A program made the translations under genes and the position numbers. The notes beneath the pieces were generated by a model. It made no database searches. It saw only the letters and a program-made list of their open reading frames with translations, and was not told the origin of the DNA. From contig JAICUB010000003.1 in NCBI GenBank assembly GCA_025936045.1, positions 167,159 to 231,158 on the forward strand: a stretch of 64,000 bases of DNA, given 5' to 3'. Source of the DNA: Polyangiaceae bacterium. Its GTDB lineage: Bacteria; Myxococcota_A; Polyangia; Polyangiales; Polyangiaceae. This document shows, piece after piece, positions 35,065-43,537 of the stretch (position 1 is its first letter; every line of letters begins with the position of its first letter).

Positions 35065-36549
35065 CTAATGCTTTTGGAACACGAGCACACGTCGATTGAG
35101 CGTGTCGCTCACGACCAATGACGAGTTGGCGAAGGCGATGCCGGCCGGGAACGCCAGCGTGCGCGCGGTCGGCGCGCTGCCGTCCGTGCCGGACTGGGCG
35201 TCGTCGTTGGCGGCGACGTGCTTGAAGTCGCTCTGGCCGAACACGAGATCGGCGGCGGAGCCGCTGCTCGCTGGCAACGAGCTCCAGCCGAGCACACGAT
35301 TGTGGCCGGCGTCCGCGATGAAAAGCGCCCCGCCGGCGCAGGCGAGCGCCGACGGGCGTTCGAGCACGCTCGGAGACGCGTCGTCGTGCGCGGTGCCGAG
35401 CTCGGCCTGCCCGATGACCCAATCGGCGGCCTTGCCGTTTTGCGTCGGGAAGCCGTTCCAGACCAGGACGCGATTGTTGTCCCGGTCCACGACGAGCACG
35501 AGCGTCCCGTCCGTCCAGACGTCGCTCGGGCCCTTCAACGTGTGCGCAGCTCGGAGGCCGACCGTCCCGTTTCGCTGCCAGTCGTTCGCGACGCAAGAGG
35601 TCATGCTGCCTTGTCCTAGGACGACGTCCGCGGGCGTGCCGTTCGACGTCGGCACGGCGTTCCAGATGAGCACGCGATTGTTCGCTCGATCGGCGACGAG
35701 CAGCTTGCCCTTCGCGATGAAGGCGCTCGCGGGAGAACGCAGCGTCGCACTCGTGCAGCCGCTCGCGGGCGTGTTCTCGGCCGGCCAACCGACGACGACG
35801 TCCGCCGCGGCGCCGCTCGACGAGCTCACGGGCGTCAAGAGCACGCGATGATTGCCCGCGTCGGCGATCGCCAAGGTGACGCCGTCGGTATGGAGCGCTT
35901 GCGGCAGGTACAGGCTCGCGAGTGAAGTACCGGGGACGCTCGTGGACACGGACGCTTGACCGAGGACGAGCTTCGCGGACGCGCCGTTCCCCGGAGGGAG
36001 CGAGGAGAAGCCGAGAATGCGCTCCCGGTACGTGTCGGGCACGAAGAGACGCTTGCCGTCGAAGGCCGCGCTGCCCGCGGCGTAGTCGAGAACGGCGGCG
36101 CCGACCTTCGACGCCTTGGCGTTGGTCACGAAATCCTTCTGGCCGATGACGATGTCCGCCGCCTGAAAGGACGCGAACGCGGTGGCGGGCTGGGCACCCG
36201 TGCCGCTCGAGCCGCCGGTTCCCGAAGTGCCGCCGGTCCCCGAAGTGCCGCCCTTACCGCCTTGGCCGCTACCACCGCCCGAGCCGCCGCTACCGCTCGT
36301 CCCGCTGCTGCCGCCCGTGGCGCTCGCGCCCGCAGTGTCTGCGTTCGCGCTGCCGCCTTCGCCGGCGCCCGCCTCGCCGCCCGTACCGCTCGTCCCCGCG
36401 CCCGAGCGCCCGCCGCGACCCGACATGCCGGCGTTGCCGGAGCTGCCTGCCTGATTGGGGGCACCCGCCGCGCTCGGCGAGCTCTGATTCGCTTTGTGCG
36501 AGCTCCCGCAAGCCGCCAACGCGAGGAGGGAGAACCCAATCGCTCTCAT
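35065..36549 (-). CDS. NHL-repeat lipoprotein with long Gly/Ser tether
   Basis: 494 residues from ATG 36549. Lipobox in LALAAC; residues 20-120 are almost entirely Gly/Ser/Thr/Ala. The remainder is an NHL-type beta propeller with recurring units such as LFVPDTYRERILGF, LAIADAGNHRVLLT, LLVADRANNRVLIW, LVVDRDNNRVLVWNG, LFIADAGHNRVLGW and LVVSDTLNRRVLVF: six blades, each with the linked phrase ADVVxGQ/W. NHL propellers bind proteins or glycans. The ATG overlaps the TGA of the upstream gene (ATGA), so the two are co-translated. Confidence 0.85.
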   Translation of the reverse strand: MRAIGFSLLALAACGSSHKANQSSPSAAGAPNQAGSSGNAGMSGRGGRSGAGTSGTGGEAGAGEGGSANADTAGASATGGSSGTSGSGGSGGGSGQGGKGGTSGTGGTSGTGGSSGTGAQPATAFASFQAADIVIGQKDFVTNAKASKVGAAVLDYAAGSAAFDGKRLFVPDTYRERILGFSSLPPGNGASAKLVLGQASVSTSVPGTSLASLYLPQALHTDGVTLAIADAGNHRVLLTPVSSSSGAAADVVVGWPAENTPASGCTSATLRSPASAFIAKGKLLVADRANNRVLIWNAVPTSNGTPADVVLGQGSMTSCVANDWQRNGTVGLRAAHTLKGPSDVWTDGTLVLVVDRDNNRVLVWNGFPTQNGKAADWVIGQAELGTAHDDASPSVLERPSALACAGGALFIADAGHNRVLGWSSLPASSGSAADLVFGQSDFKHVAANDDAQSGTDGSAPTARTLAFPAGIAFANSSLVVSDTLNRRVLVFQKH

Positions 36550-38822
36550 GGGTACACCGTGCAGGTGCCGGGAGCGCTCGTCTCCCGGCAAGGTTCCACG
36601 GTGAAGTCGTCGAGCACGAGCCCGGAAGGGTTACTCCCCCAATCCAAGACTTGGCAGCCCATCTCGAAAGTCCCCGCCGCGGGCACCGTGAGATACCAGC
36701 CCGCGGGCGTGAACTTGGACGCAGGAACGCTGGCGCTCGGCGTCGCGGCAGTCACGTCCACGTCTCCGATGTCGAAGTGGTCGTCGGGCGAGCCGATTCC
36801 AAAAGCAAAGCAATGGATACCGCCGGACTCCACCGAAACCGGCAGCGACACCCACGTGGCCGTCGCACCGAGCGTGAATTGGAAGCTGCGCGGCACGCTG
36901 TCCTCGTTCTTGAACACGGCCACGTACTCTTGGTAGGCCAAATCGAAGTCGCTACATTCCGTGGTACCGACGTTGTAGGGCGCGACGGGAGTGGCGGGGT
37001 CGCTCGTGCCGCTCGGTTGGAGGCAATTCGGATAGAGGCTCAGTTGCCCGCTCGGAGGCGGACGCGCAATGTCGTTCGGGACCGTCCAGCCTGCGAAGCC
37101 GAGCCCGGTCGCGATGTTCGCCGCGTTCACGAGTGAAGTATCGGGAGCTTCACCGAAGAACGCTTGAAGCGACTGAACATCGACGAGCAAGACGCCGCCG
37201 TCGTAAGCGAGCTCGGTGTGACCGCCCGGCTTCGGCCGAAAATCGAACCAGACGGGCGACGCGTCGAGCGTCGCAAAGCCGTCCGAGCCGACGGCGAGGT
37301 AGGTACCGTTCACGGCGAGCGCATAGCGATCCGGCGCGTCGGGGCCGAACGGCACGCGCCTGAAGCTTGCCACCTCGCCCGTACCGGCCGCGACGAACGC
37401 GTGCGCCGTACCGGCACGAATCGGCGTCTTCGGCCGATTCGGCAGGTCGACCGCGAGCGAAACGACGCTCGGATCGCTCGCGTCCGCGACGACGAGAAGC
37501 TCGGTCGAGCCGGACGCCTCCCCCGTCGCGTCGGCCGCGAGCGCGAACGCTTCGGCGCTGGTTTCGTCCGCGAGCGTCGCGGCGTTGCGCGGAGCGAACG
37601 CGAGCGTTTGGTCGGAGGTCGAGTAGCGGCCCCGCACGCTCCAGGCGTGCTCGGGGTCCGCCGTCACGTTCCGCTTGAGATGCCGCGCGACGTGCACGGT
37701 ACACGTCGAGCCGATTTTGAAGCCCATGCCCTGGCCGGGATACGGGCGAACGTAGGAGTAGCCGTCGTTCCCGCCGGCACAGCTCGGGATCCCCGCTCGG
37801 AGCTTTGCATCGGCCGTGTCGTAGTAGCTCGCCGCGTCACTAGCGAGCTTGTCGGTCACGGCGACAGCGGCCTCGCTCGCGTCGAGGACCGTGGGCGTGA
37901 ACGCCGGAGCGTCGATCGCCGAGAGCGAGTAGGTCGAGACCTGAGCGCGCGTCCCTTCGAGGCGCTGGACGACGGCGTCCGCGAGCGCCGCCGGGGCGAC
38001 GGAAAAGGCGCTCGGATTGTCGGTGACGACGTAGGTATCGGCAGCTTGCAGGAACGCGATTTCCTCGTCGTGGAGCGCGTTCAGCAGGTCATCGGGCGCC
38101 GTCGTGAGGGCGGTTTGGAACGCGTCCTGCCTGTCGAGCAGCGAGTACGCGCCGCGAAGCAGCGTGAGCGCCGCCCGTTGCGTGAGTGAGTATTGAATGA
38201 AGTGGCTCGCCAGGCGCTCGAACGCAAACGTCGGCCGCATCGCGCGCGCGAGCGGCAGGTACGCCCCCTCGACGTTATTCGCAGCGTCACCCACGATGGT
38301 CTGATTGATCGTCGCAAACGCCGCCGACACGGACGTGCAATCGCCGGCGGGGCCGGTCGGCGTGCCGACGAGCTGCTCGGCGTAGTCGAGGAGAGCGCCG
38401 TCTGCCGCGTCCGTGCCCGGAGCCAACGCAACGGCTTCGACCGCTGCGGCGCAGTTCAAAATGGACGCCTGCGCAGCCGACATGTTCGCGTGCGCGGCTT
38501 GAAGCGCCGCCGCGTCGCTCCCCGACTGAAGGGACGAGAGCACGGGCGCAAAGTCGTTCCGCAAGTCGATGAGGATCGCGCCGAGGGCGTCGACCTCGGC
38601 GATCACGCGGGTGAGCTCCGCGTCGCCCTTCGACCCCACGCCCGCGGCCTCGAACAGGCCGAGACCGGTGGTCGTCGTGACGGCGCCGCCCGGATCGCTC
38701 GCTGTTCCGCGCGCGAGCGCCTCGAGCAGCTGCGCTCCCGACTTACCTGACGGCGGCAGCGCCTGTGCCGAGCCGGCCGCGAGGAGCGCCATGGCGCCGG
38801 GCAGCAGGCAGCGTCTCTTCAT
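36546..38822 (-). CDS. large secreted protein of unknown function
   Basis: 758 residues with a signal peptide (MKRRCLLPGAMALLAAGSAQA, type I cleavage after AQA). Residues 25-330 are helical and Ala-rich (repeated short helices, like a secreted helical bundle). Residues 340-600 are beta-rich, with CTVHVARHLKRNV and a stretch of paired strands. The last 160 residues look like a carbohydrate-binding-type beta sandwich (YQEYVAVFKNEDSVPRSFQF, GWYLTVPAAGTFEMGCQV) with several cysteines. No family recognised. It is co-translated with the NHL lipoprotein downstream, suggesting a joint extracellular function. Confidence 0.75.
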   Translation of the reverse strand: MKRRCLLPGAMALLAAGSAQALPPSGKSGAQLLEALARGTASDPGGAVTTTTGLGLFEAAGVGSKGDAELTRVIAEVDALGAILIDLRNDFAPVLSSLQSGSDAAALQAAHANMSAAQASILNCAAAVEAVALAPGTDAADGALLDYAEQLVGTPTGPAGDCTSVSAAFATINQTIVGDAANNVEGAYLPLARAMRPTFAFERLASHFIQYSLTQRAALTLLRGAYSLLDRQDAFQTALTTAPDDLLNALHDEEIAFLQAADTYVVTDNPSAFSVAPAALADAVVQRLEGTRAQVSTYSLSAIDAPAFTPTVLDASEAAVAVTDKLASDAASYYDTADAKLRAGIPSCAGGNDGYSYVRPYPGQGMGFKIGSTCTVHVARHLKRNVTADPEHAWSVRGRYSTSDQTLAFAPRNAATLADETSAEAFALAADATGEASGSTELLVVADASDPSVVSLAVDLPNRPKTPIRAGTAHAFVAAGTGEVASFRRVPFGPDAPDRYALAVNGTYLAVGSDGFATLDASPVWFDFRPKPGGHTELAYDGGVLLVDVQSLQAFFGEAPDTSLVNAANIATGLGFAGWTVPNDIARPPPSGQLSLYPNCLQPSGTSDPATPVAPYNVGTTECSDFDLAYQEYVAVFKNEDSVPRSFQFTLGATATWVSLPVSVESGGIHCFAFGIGSPDDHFDIGDVDVTAATPSASVPASKFTPAGWYLTVPAAGTFEMGCQVLDWGSNPSGLVLDDFTVEPCRETSAPGTCTVYP

Positions 38823-38926
38823 CGTTCGACCCGGCTTCGACCCTCGAATTTAGGTCTCATGCCCGGGCGGTTCCGTCAAGGCCACGCGCGTTCCGGCGCA
38901 CTCGTTCGCGCGGGCACGCTCGTAGC

Positions 38927-39046
38927 GTGAGGATCGGCGTCGGCGGTAGCCCCGAGTCGGTGGTGCGCGCCGCGCATTACATGCTGGGGAGCAGCGAGTT
39001 CCTCGGGACCAAGGTCGTCCCGCGCGTTCACGAGTTGCTCGCGGGG
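38927..39046 (+). pseudogene. internally deleted remnant of a luciferase-like flavin oxidoreductase gene
   Basis: In the gap between two minus-strand genes, one + frame reads MRIGVGGSPESVVRAAHY, the typical FMN-loop phrase of LLM-class oxidoreductases. It runs straight into SEFLGTKVVPRVHELLAG, which resembles the extreme C-terminus of the same family. The intervening 100-plus residues and the N-terminal half are missing. This looks like what is left after internal deletion. Recognition rests on short motifs only. Confidence 0.45.
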
Positions 39047-39068
39047 ACCGCTCTTACAACGGGCGAGC

Positions 39069-39998
39069 TCACTTCCGCTTCTTGGCCGGCACCGGCTCCG
39101 CTCTTCGCGCTGGTTGGGGCGTGGGACGCGGGGCGGCAGCGCGCGGAACGGGAGTCGGAGCGTGGGCTGGGCGGGGCGCGCGGGCAGGCTCGGGGGCGCG
39201 GGCAGGAGCCGGCGTGACGGGATGCGCGCCGTTCCAGCCTGCCCCAGGACGCGTGCCCGGCGCGGGTGCGGGGCCCGGCGCCGGCTGAAAGCGCGTGACC
39301 GCCCCGCCGCTCGGGCGGGCGGCAGCCTGCGCGCGCGTGGCCGGGTGCATTTCACCCGCGGGAGTAGGCCGCGGGGCGGGCGCCGGAGCGCGCGTTGCGC
39401 CGTTGCGTCGTGCGAAGGCGTGCTCGCGAGCGACCTCGGGGCGGTAGCTGTTCGCGTTCGGCGCGGCGCGCCACGCTTCGTGATGCTCGGCGCGCCAGGT
39501 CTGCGGCGGCGCCGCCGGACGAGCGCGGTAAGCGGGCGGCGGGAGGTGCTCGGGCGCGTAGCTCACGTACTCGCGTCTGCCCGCGGGACCCGCCCAATAC
39601 GAGCGGTAATAGACGACGCGGCCGCCTAGGTATTCGTAGCGCGGACCGACGTACACGTAGCCGACCGGCGGCTCCGTCCAATAACCATCGACCCACACCC
39701 AGTCACCGCCGTACCAAGCCCAATAGCCGTTCGTCCAGACGTAGTCCGGAGCGGGCGACGGCGGTGGCGTCTCGGGGATCGGATCGGGCGGCGGCGTGGC
39801 GGCGTCGACCTCGGCTGCTTCCGAATCGGCGAGGGCTTCGCCCGACGCGTCGACCCCGTCCGGGGGCGGAGGCTCGACCGCTGCGGCCGCGACGGGAGGA
39901 GGCGGCCCGGGCGGAGGAGCAGGACGGGTATACACGACGCAACCCGCCATACTGGCGGCGAAGCCGAAGCCCCATGGCAGCAAGCTGAAACGAAACAT
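39069..39998 (-). CDS. WXXGXW-type surface lipoprotein with Pro/Ala/Arg-rich tail
   Basis: 309 residues. Signal with a cysteine at 20 (MAGC), then a Pro-rich linker (21-85). The core (86-150) has the repeated aromatic phrases WTNGYWAWYGGDWVWVDGYW and GYVYVGPRYEYLGGRVVYYR, close to the YXWGXW/BcpO repeat proteins. From about 155 the sequence is an Ala/Pro/Arg-rich disordered tail of 150 residues. The small lipoprotein at 16737-17108 has the same core-plus-tail plan. Function unknown; a cell-surface or outer-membrane-associated role is inferred. Confidence 0.75.
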   Translation of the reverse strand: MFRFSLLPWGFGFAASMAGCVVYTRPAPPPGPPPPVAAAAVEPPPPDGVDASGEALADSEAAEVDAATPPPDPIPETPPPSPAPDYVWTNGYWAWYGGDWVWVDGYWTEPPVGYVYVGPRYEYLGGRVVYYRSYWAGPAGRREYVSYAPEHLPPPAYRARPAAPPQTWRAEHHEAWRAAPNANSYRPEVAREHAFARRNGATRAPAPAPRPTPAGEMHPATRAQAAARPSGGAVTRFQPAPGPAPAPGTRPGAGWNGAHPVTPAPARAPEPARAPRPAHAPTPVPRAAAPRPTPQPARRAEPVPAKKRK

Positions 39999-40127
39999 CG
40001 GAAGTCCTCGCGCGAGAGCCTACACGCGATCGCGAGCGGCCACCCCGGCAAGTTCATCCGGGCGTGAAGAGGCACTGACGGCGGCGCTTGCGGGAGCTTC
40101 ACGCCGGCTAGAATCGAACCGAACCCC

Positions 40128-40676
40128 ATGACCACGACTCGTTACGTCGCGCTCCTCCGAGGCATCAACGTCGGCGGCAACAATATCATCAAAATGGCCG
40201 CGTTGCGCGCGCACTTCGAACAGCTCGGGCACGCGGAGGTCACCACCTACATCGCGAGCGGCAATGTCTTGTTCTCGACACGTTCGCGCGACAAGCGCGC
40301 GCTCGTGAAGGTCATCGAAGCGGCGCTCAGCCTCGAATTTTCGTACGAGTCTCGCATCGTGCTCCTCTCGAGTCGCGAGCTCGAGCGCGTCGTGAAGGAA
40401 GCGCCGCACGGCTTCGGCGAGGAGCCGAAGAAGTACCGTTACGACGTCTTGTTCGTGAAGGAGCCGCTCACGCCGAAACGAGCGCTCGCCGAAGTCCCGA
40501 CCAAGCCGGGCGTCGACGAGACGTACGCCGGCAAGCACGCCCTCTACTTTCGGCGCCTGATCAGCAAGGCGAGCCAGAGTCGGCTCTCTCGCGTCGTCGG
40601 GCTCCCCATTTATCGGAGCCTGACGATTCGAAACTGGAATACGACGCTCAAGCTGGCCGAGCTCGTGAAAACCTAG
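40128..40676 (+). CDS. DUF1697 family protein
   Basis: 182 residues, full length for the family, with its defining start RYVALLRGINVGGNNIIKMA, then YIASGNVLFST, PKKYRYDVLFVKEPL, HALYFRRLISKASQSRLSRV and the closing TIRNWNTTLKLAEL. Cytoplasmic, no known biochemical function. Single gene with its own 129-bp upstream region, divergent from the WXXGXW lipoprotein. Confidence 0.92.
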   Translation: MTTTRYVALLRGINVGGNNIIKMAALRAHFEQLGHAEVTTYIASGNVLFSTRSRDKRALVKVIEAALSLEFSYESRIVLLSSRELERVVKEAPHGFGEEPKKYRYDVLFVKEPLTPKRALAEVPTKPGVDETYAGKHALYFRRLISKASQSRLSRVVGLPIYRSLTIRNWNTTLKLAELVKT

Positions 40677-40732
40677 CGCCGGCCGCGGGAAGGAGCGGGG
40701 CGCTCGATTTCGCGGATTCGGCTCGGGGAGCG

Positions 40733-41149
40733 CTAGCCGCCGCCCTGAAAGAGCTCGTTCAACGCGGCCGTGTCGACGAATTCGCGCAAGAGGACCACGC
40801 GACCGTCACGAACGCGGAGCAGGTACACCACGGCCTGCCGGAAGGGTCCTTTCGGGGTTTCGCCGACGATGTCGAACTCGACGATCCCGACCTCGGGATC
40901 CGTCGTCTGGTGAAAGACCACGTTCTCGTGCCCCGAAATCCGGCGGTTCGTCTGCGTCGCGCGCTCCCATACGGGCGCGAGTGCCGCGCGGATCGCTTGT
41001 CGCCCTTCGAGGCGCGCCGCCACACCTTTAAGCCTGAACGGCCATTGCATCACGCCGTCGAGGGCGAAGCATTCCAACCAGCCTTCGAGGTCGCGCGTGA
41101 CTTGATGAGAGACGAGGTGTTCCCAGATTTCGCGAGGTGATTTCGTCAT
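40733..41149 (-). CDS. NTF2/SnoaL-like fold protein
   Basis: 138 residues from the ATG at 41149 (AAAGGG site upstream). Sequence pattern of the cone-shaped NTF2 fold: IWEHLVSHQVTRDLEGWLECFALDG at the N-terminus, LEGRQAIRAALAPVWERA, HENVVFHQTTDPEVGIVEFDI, VVYLLRVRDGRVVLLREFVD. Members include small isomerases, cyclases and ligand-binding proteins. It lies downstream of the TetR gene on the same strand and opposite the adenylation cluster, so a role connected to that pathway or its regulation is conceivable. Catalytic residues cannot be assigned. Confidence 0.8.
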   Translation of the reverse strand: MTKSPREIWEHLVSHQVTRDLEGWLECFALDGVMQWPFRLKGVAARLEGRQAIRAALAPVWERATQTNRRISGHENVVFHQTTDPEVGIVEFDIVGETPKGPFRQAVVYLLRVRDGRVVLLREFVDTAALNELFQGGG

Positions 41150-41213
41150 CGACTCGAGCCCTTTCCGTTCGAACCGCGCAAGAGAAACGACGCCCGCCTT
41201 GGGCGGGGTCGAG

Positions 41214-41266
41214 TGACACCCGGTGGGAACCCAAAATTCACGCTCGATGCGAGTGGTCCCCGGTGT
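41214..41266 (-). repeat. dispersed repeat copy B
   Basis: Inverted copy of the element at 30560-30612. It covers the last codons (TGDHSHRA) and stop of the TetR gene and about 24 bp beyond. The right-hand arm of the hairpin found with copy A is not conserved here; instead a separate small hairpin (CCCGCC-TTG-GGCGGG) lies at 41193-41207. Confidence 0.75.
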
Positions 41267-41843
41267 CGAGCAAATCAGCAACGGCTTGCGCGATGCGCTT
41301 CGGCCTTGCCGACGGACCATCGACCCTCGCCAACACGGTAATGCCGACGAGAGTAGCCAAGAGAAGACTCGCGACCGCTTTCGGATGGAGGGCATCGTCG
41401 AGTTCACCGCTCTTCTTCCCCTCCACGAGCGTCGCTTCGAGCACGTTCTCCATTCGCTCGAACGTGCTCCGCACGAGCCTCATCGCGACCGGATCGCTGC
41501 GACCCAACTCCCCGGCGGTGTTGGCGGCCAAACAACCCCGGCGAAGAGTCGCCTCGTTCTCCGGCGCGGCGAGTCGTTCGAAGTACCCGTTGATGCGCCG
41601 GCGAACTGGCCCGGGTTGGGCAAACCAGCCGACGAGACCTGCGACGCGGTCGTCCCCGTAGCGGCGCAGCGCTCTTTCGAAGAGCGCGTGTTTGCTGCCG
41701 AAGGCATTGTAAAAGCTGCCTTTGCCCACCCCGATTCCCTCGAGGAGCTCGGCGGGTGTCGTGGCGCCGTAGCCCCTCTCCCAGAAAAGCTTCAGGGCGG
41801 TGGCGACCGCAGCGTCGAGCTCGAAAAGGCGCGGGCGACCCAT
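41238..41843 (-). CDS. TetR/AcrR family regulator
   Basis: 201 residues from the ATG at 41843. N-terminal DNA-binding domain: LDAAVATALKLFWERGYGATTPAELLEGIGVGKGSFYNAFGSKHALFERALRRYGD in helix-turn-helix order. The C-terminal helical domain carries a cysteine in RRGCLAAN, typical of a TetR subgroup sensing small electrophiles or drugs. It is divergent from the citrate-synthase-like/adenylation cluster and 88 bp upstream of the NTF2-like gene. Its last residues lie in the dispersed repeat, so the C-terminus may have been altered by repeat insertion. Confidence 0.9.
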   Translation of the reverse strand: MGRPRLFELDAAVATALKLFWERGYGATTPAELLEGIGVGKGSFYNAFGSKHALFERALRRYGDDRVAGLVGWFAQPGPVRRRINGYFERLAAPENEATLRRGCLAANTAGELGRSDPVAMRLVRSTFERMENVLEATLVEGKKSGELDDALHPKAVASLLLATLVGITVLARVDGPSARPKRIAQAVADLLDTGDHSHRA

Positions 41844-41851
41844 GCCTCCGA

Positions 41852-41880
41852 TCAATACCCATTTTGTACCCACAGGTCAA
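41852..41880 (-). promoter_or_regulatory. probable sigma-70 promoter of the TetR gene
   Basis: On the minus strand, TTGACC (-35) and TATTGA (-10) are separated by 17 bp. The spacer holds most of a direct repeat, TGGGTA-CAAAA-TGGGTA. The predicted start point falls within a few bases of the ATG at 41843, so the transcript may be leaderless. Confidence 0.45.
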
Positions 41881-42006
41881 CTATCGTCGGCTCACGCCTT
41901 CGCGCGCCGCTCGCGCAGGGCGCGCGGCCCCGGGCAAAAAAATGACGAGGAACGCGTGAATAGGAGAAGCCACGCGAAATTCCGGGAGATTCGCGTAAAG
42001 TCGGCC

Positions 42007-42726
42007 ATGACCGAAAGACCGAGCGACAGTCCGGTACGGCGTGCCGGGCCGATCGACGTGGAGCTCTGGCCTTCCACACTGGCGGCGCGCGTGGTCGAAG
42101 CGGGACCCCCGCCGCGCATCCACGGCTACGATGTCGAAGGCGATCTCGCGCGCCACTACTCGTTCGCCGAGATCACGCTGACGGCGCTCACGGGCGTCGC
42201 ACCGGAGCGCGGACACGGACGCGCGTTCGAGATTGCGCTCGCCTTCCTCGCGCCGGTGCCCGTGAGCGAAGCGCCCGGGCACGCTGCCGGACTCGCGCGG
42301 CTGATCGGCGCGGACGCGAGCGGCGTCATCAGCGGCGCAGCCATGGGGCTCGCCGAGCGCGCGCGTGAGCTCGTCTCCGAGCACACCGAGCTCGTCGCGT
42401 GGCTCGACGCGGGAACCGGAAGCGCGCCGCCGAGCACACAGACCGACGATTCGAACGAGGCGAATGCCGTGGCGCGTCTGCGCGCTGCCCTCGCGGAGAC
42501 CGGCGCGAGCTTCCCGCTGCTGAACTCGCGACCTAAGTTGCTGGCAGCGCTCATCGGCGTGCTCCACGGGGTGGGGCTCACCGACGCGCCGAGAATCGAG
42601 GCGGCGCTGGCGTTGGCCGGGCTGCCCGCCACGCTCGCCGAGGCGTTCGCCGTGAAGCCGTTTGCGTTCTTCAGCTACCCGATGGACCTGCCCGCGTTCC
42701 GCTACATCGAGGGCGCGGATGGCTGA
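42007..42726 (+). CDS. citrate-synthase-like protein 1
   Basis: 239 residues. The N-terminus carries the citrate-synthase phrase IHGYDVEGDLARHYSFAEITLTALTG (counterpart of the RGYxIExLA..SFEEV..LL.G motif). It continues with helical sequence like the family (RAFEIALAFLAPVPVSEAP, ASGVISGAAMGLAERARELV) and a second half containing GVLHGVGLTDAPRIEAALAL. It is much shorter than an active citrate synthase (about 430), and the three catalytic residues cannot be located with confidence. Overlaps the next gene by 8 bp. It heads the five-gene cluster; a partner role to protein 2 is inferred. Confidence 0.55.
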   Translation: MTERPSDSPVRRAGPIDVELWPSTLAARVVEAGPPPRIHGYDVEGDLARHYSFAEITLTALTGVAPERGHGRAFEIALAFLAPVPVSEAPGHAAGLARLIGADASGVISGAAMGLAERARELVSEHTELVAWLDAGTGSAPPSTQTDDSNEANAVARLRAALAETGASFPLLNSRPKLLAALIGVLHGVGLTDAPRIEAALALAGLPATLAEAFAVKPFAFFSYPMDLPAFRYIEGADG

Positions 42727-43537
42727 GCCGCTAAAACGCCCGGTGCTCGTCACGCGCGTGGGTCACGTCGGTCCCGACCACCATCGCTTTCGCGGCTTCG
42801 ACGTCGGAGCAGAGCTCGTCGGGCACGAGAGCTACTGGAGCCTGATCTCGCTCGCGATCGGCGGGCCGCGCATCGACTCCGAGCTGAGCCGCCTGCTCGA
42901 CGATCTCGCGACCAGCTTGGTGGGTCCCGATCCGCGCATCTGGCCGTGGAAGCTCGGCCGCTTGATGAGCGCGTACGGTCGCTTCTCGGTGGGCATGGCC
43001 GGGCCGCTCATCATGATGAGCAGCGGCCGCGTGGGTCCCGCGGCGCTCGCCTCGGTCGCGAGGTTCTTCGACGAGCTCGCGCGCGAGCTCGGTGCGGAGC
43101 TTGCGGACGAGGGGGCGCTCACGCGTGCGGTCGAGCGCAAGCTCGAGCAGGTCCCGCGACCGCCGGGTTTCGGCACACCCTTCCGCAACCAAGACGAGCG
43201 CAACGCGCCCATCATCGCGCTCGTGCGGGCACACGGACGCGAGAATGGCCCGCATTTCTCGCTGGTTCAGCGGGCGGCGCCGATCGTCTTTCAGAAAACA
43301 CGGCTCCCCGTCAATGCGGCGTCCCTCGTGAGCGGACTCTGCCTCGATCTCGGCTTCAGCCCCGAGCAGATCGACGTTTTTGGCATCCTGCTGCTCGTGT
43401 CGAACCTGGTCGCGAATTCGTTCGAGGGCTCGCGCGAAGCGCCCGCCGTCCTCAAACGACTGCCGGCGGAGTTCGTGCGCTACGTCGGGCACGCCGCGCG
43501 CAAAAGCCCGCGCGCCGAGAGCGGAACGGCGCCGTGA
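42719..43537 (+). CDS. citrate-synthase-like protein 2
   Basis: 272 residues. Family-like parts are HHRFRGFDVGAELVGHESYW near the N-terminus and PPGFGTPFRNQDERNAPIIAL, which aligns with the PGFGHxxY..DPR active-site loop but has Thr where the catalytic His should be. The canonical HGGA histidine is also absent (GMAGPLIMMSSG). It may therefore be a non-catalytic partner of protein 1 or catalyse a different reaction. Start overlaps the stop of gene 1; stop overlaps the GTG of the dehydrogenase (GTGA). Family assignment rests on motif resemblance. Confidence 0.55.
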   Translation: MAEPLKRPVLVTRVGHVGPDHHRFRGFDVGAELVGHESYWSLISLAIGGPRIDSELSRLLDDLATSLVGPDPRIWPWKLGRLMSAYGRFSVGMAGPLIMMSSGRVGPAALASVARFFDELARELGAELADEGALTRAVERKLEQVPRPPGFGTPFRNQDERNAPIIALVRAHGRENGPHFSLVQRAAPIVFQKTRLPVNAASLVSGLCLDLGFSPEQIDVFGILLLVSNLVANSFEGSREAPAVLKRLPAEFVRYVGHAARKSPRAESGTAP

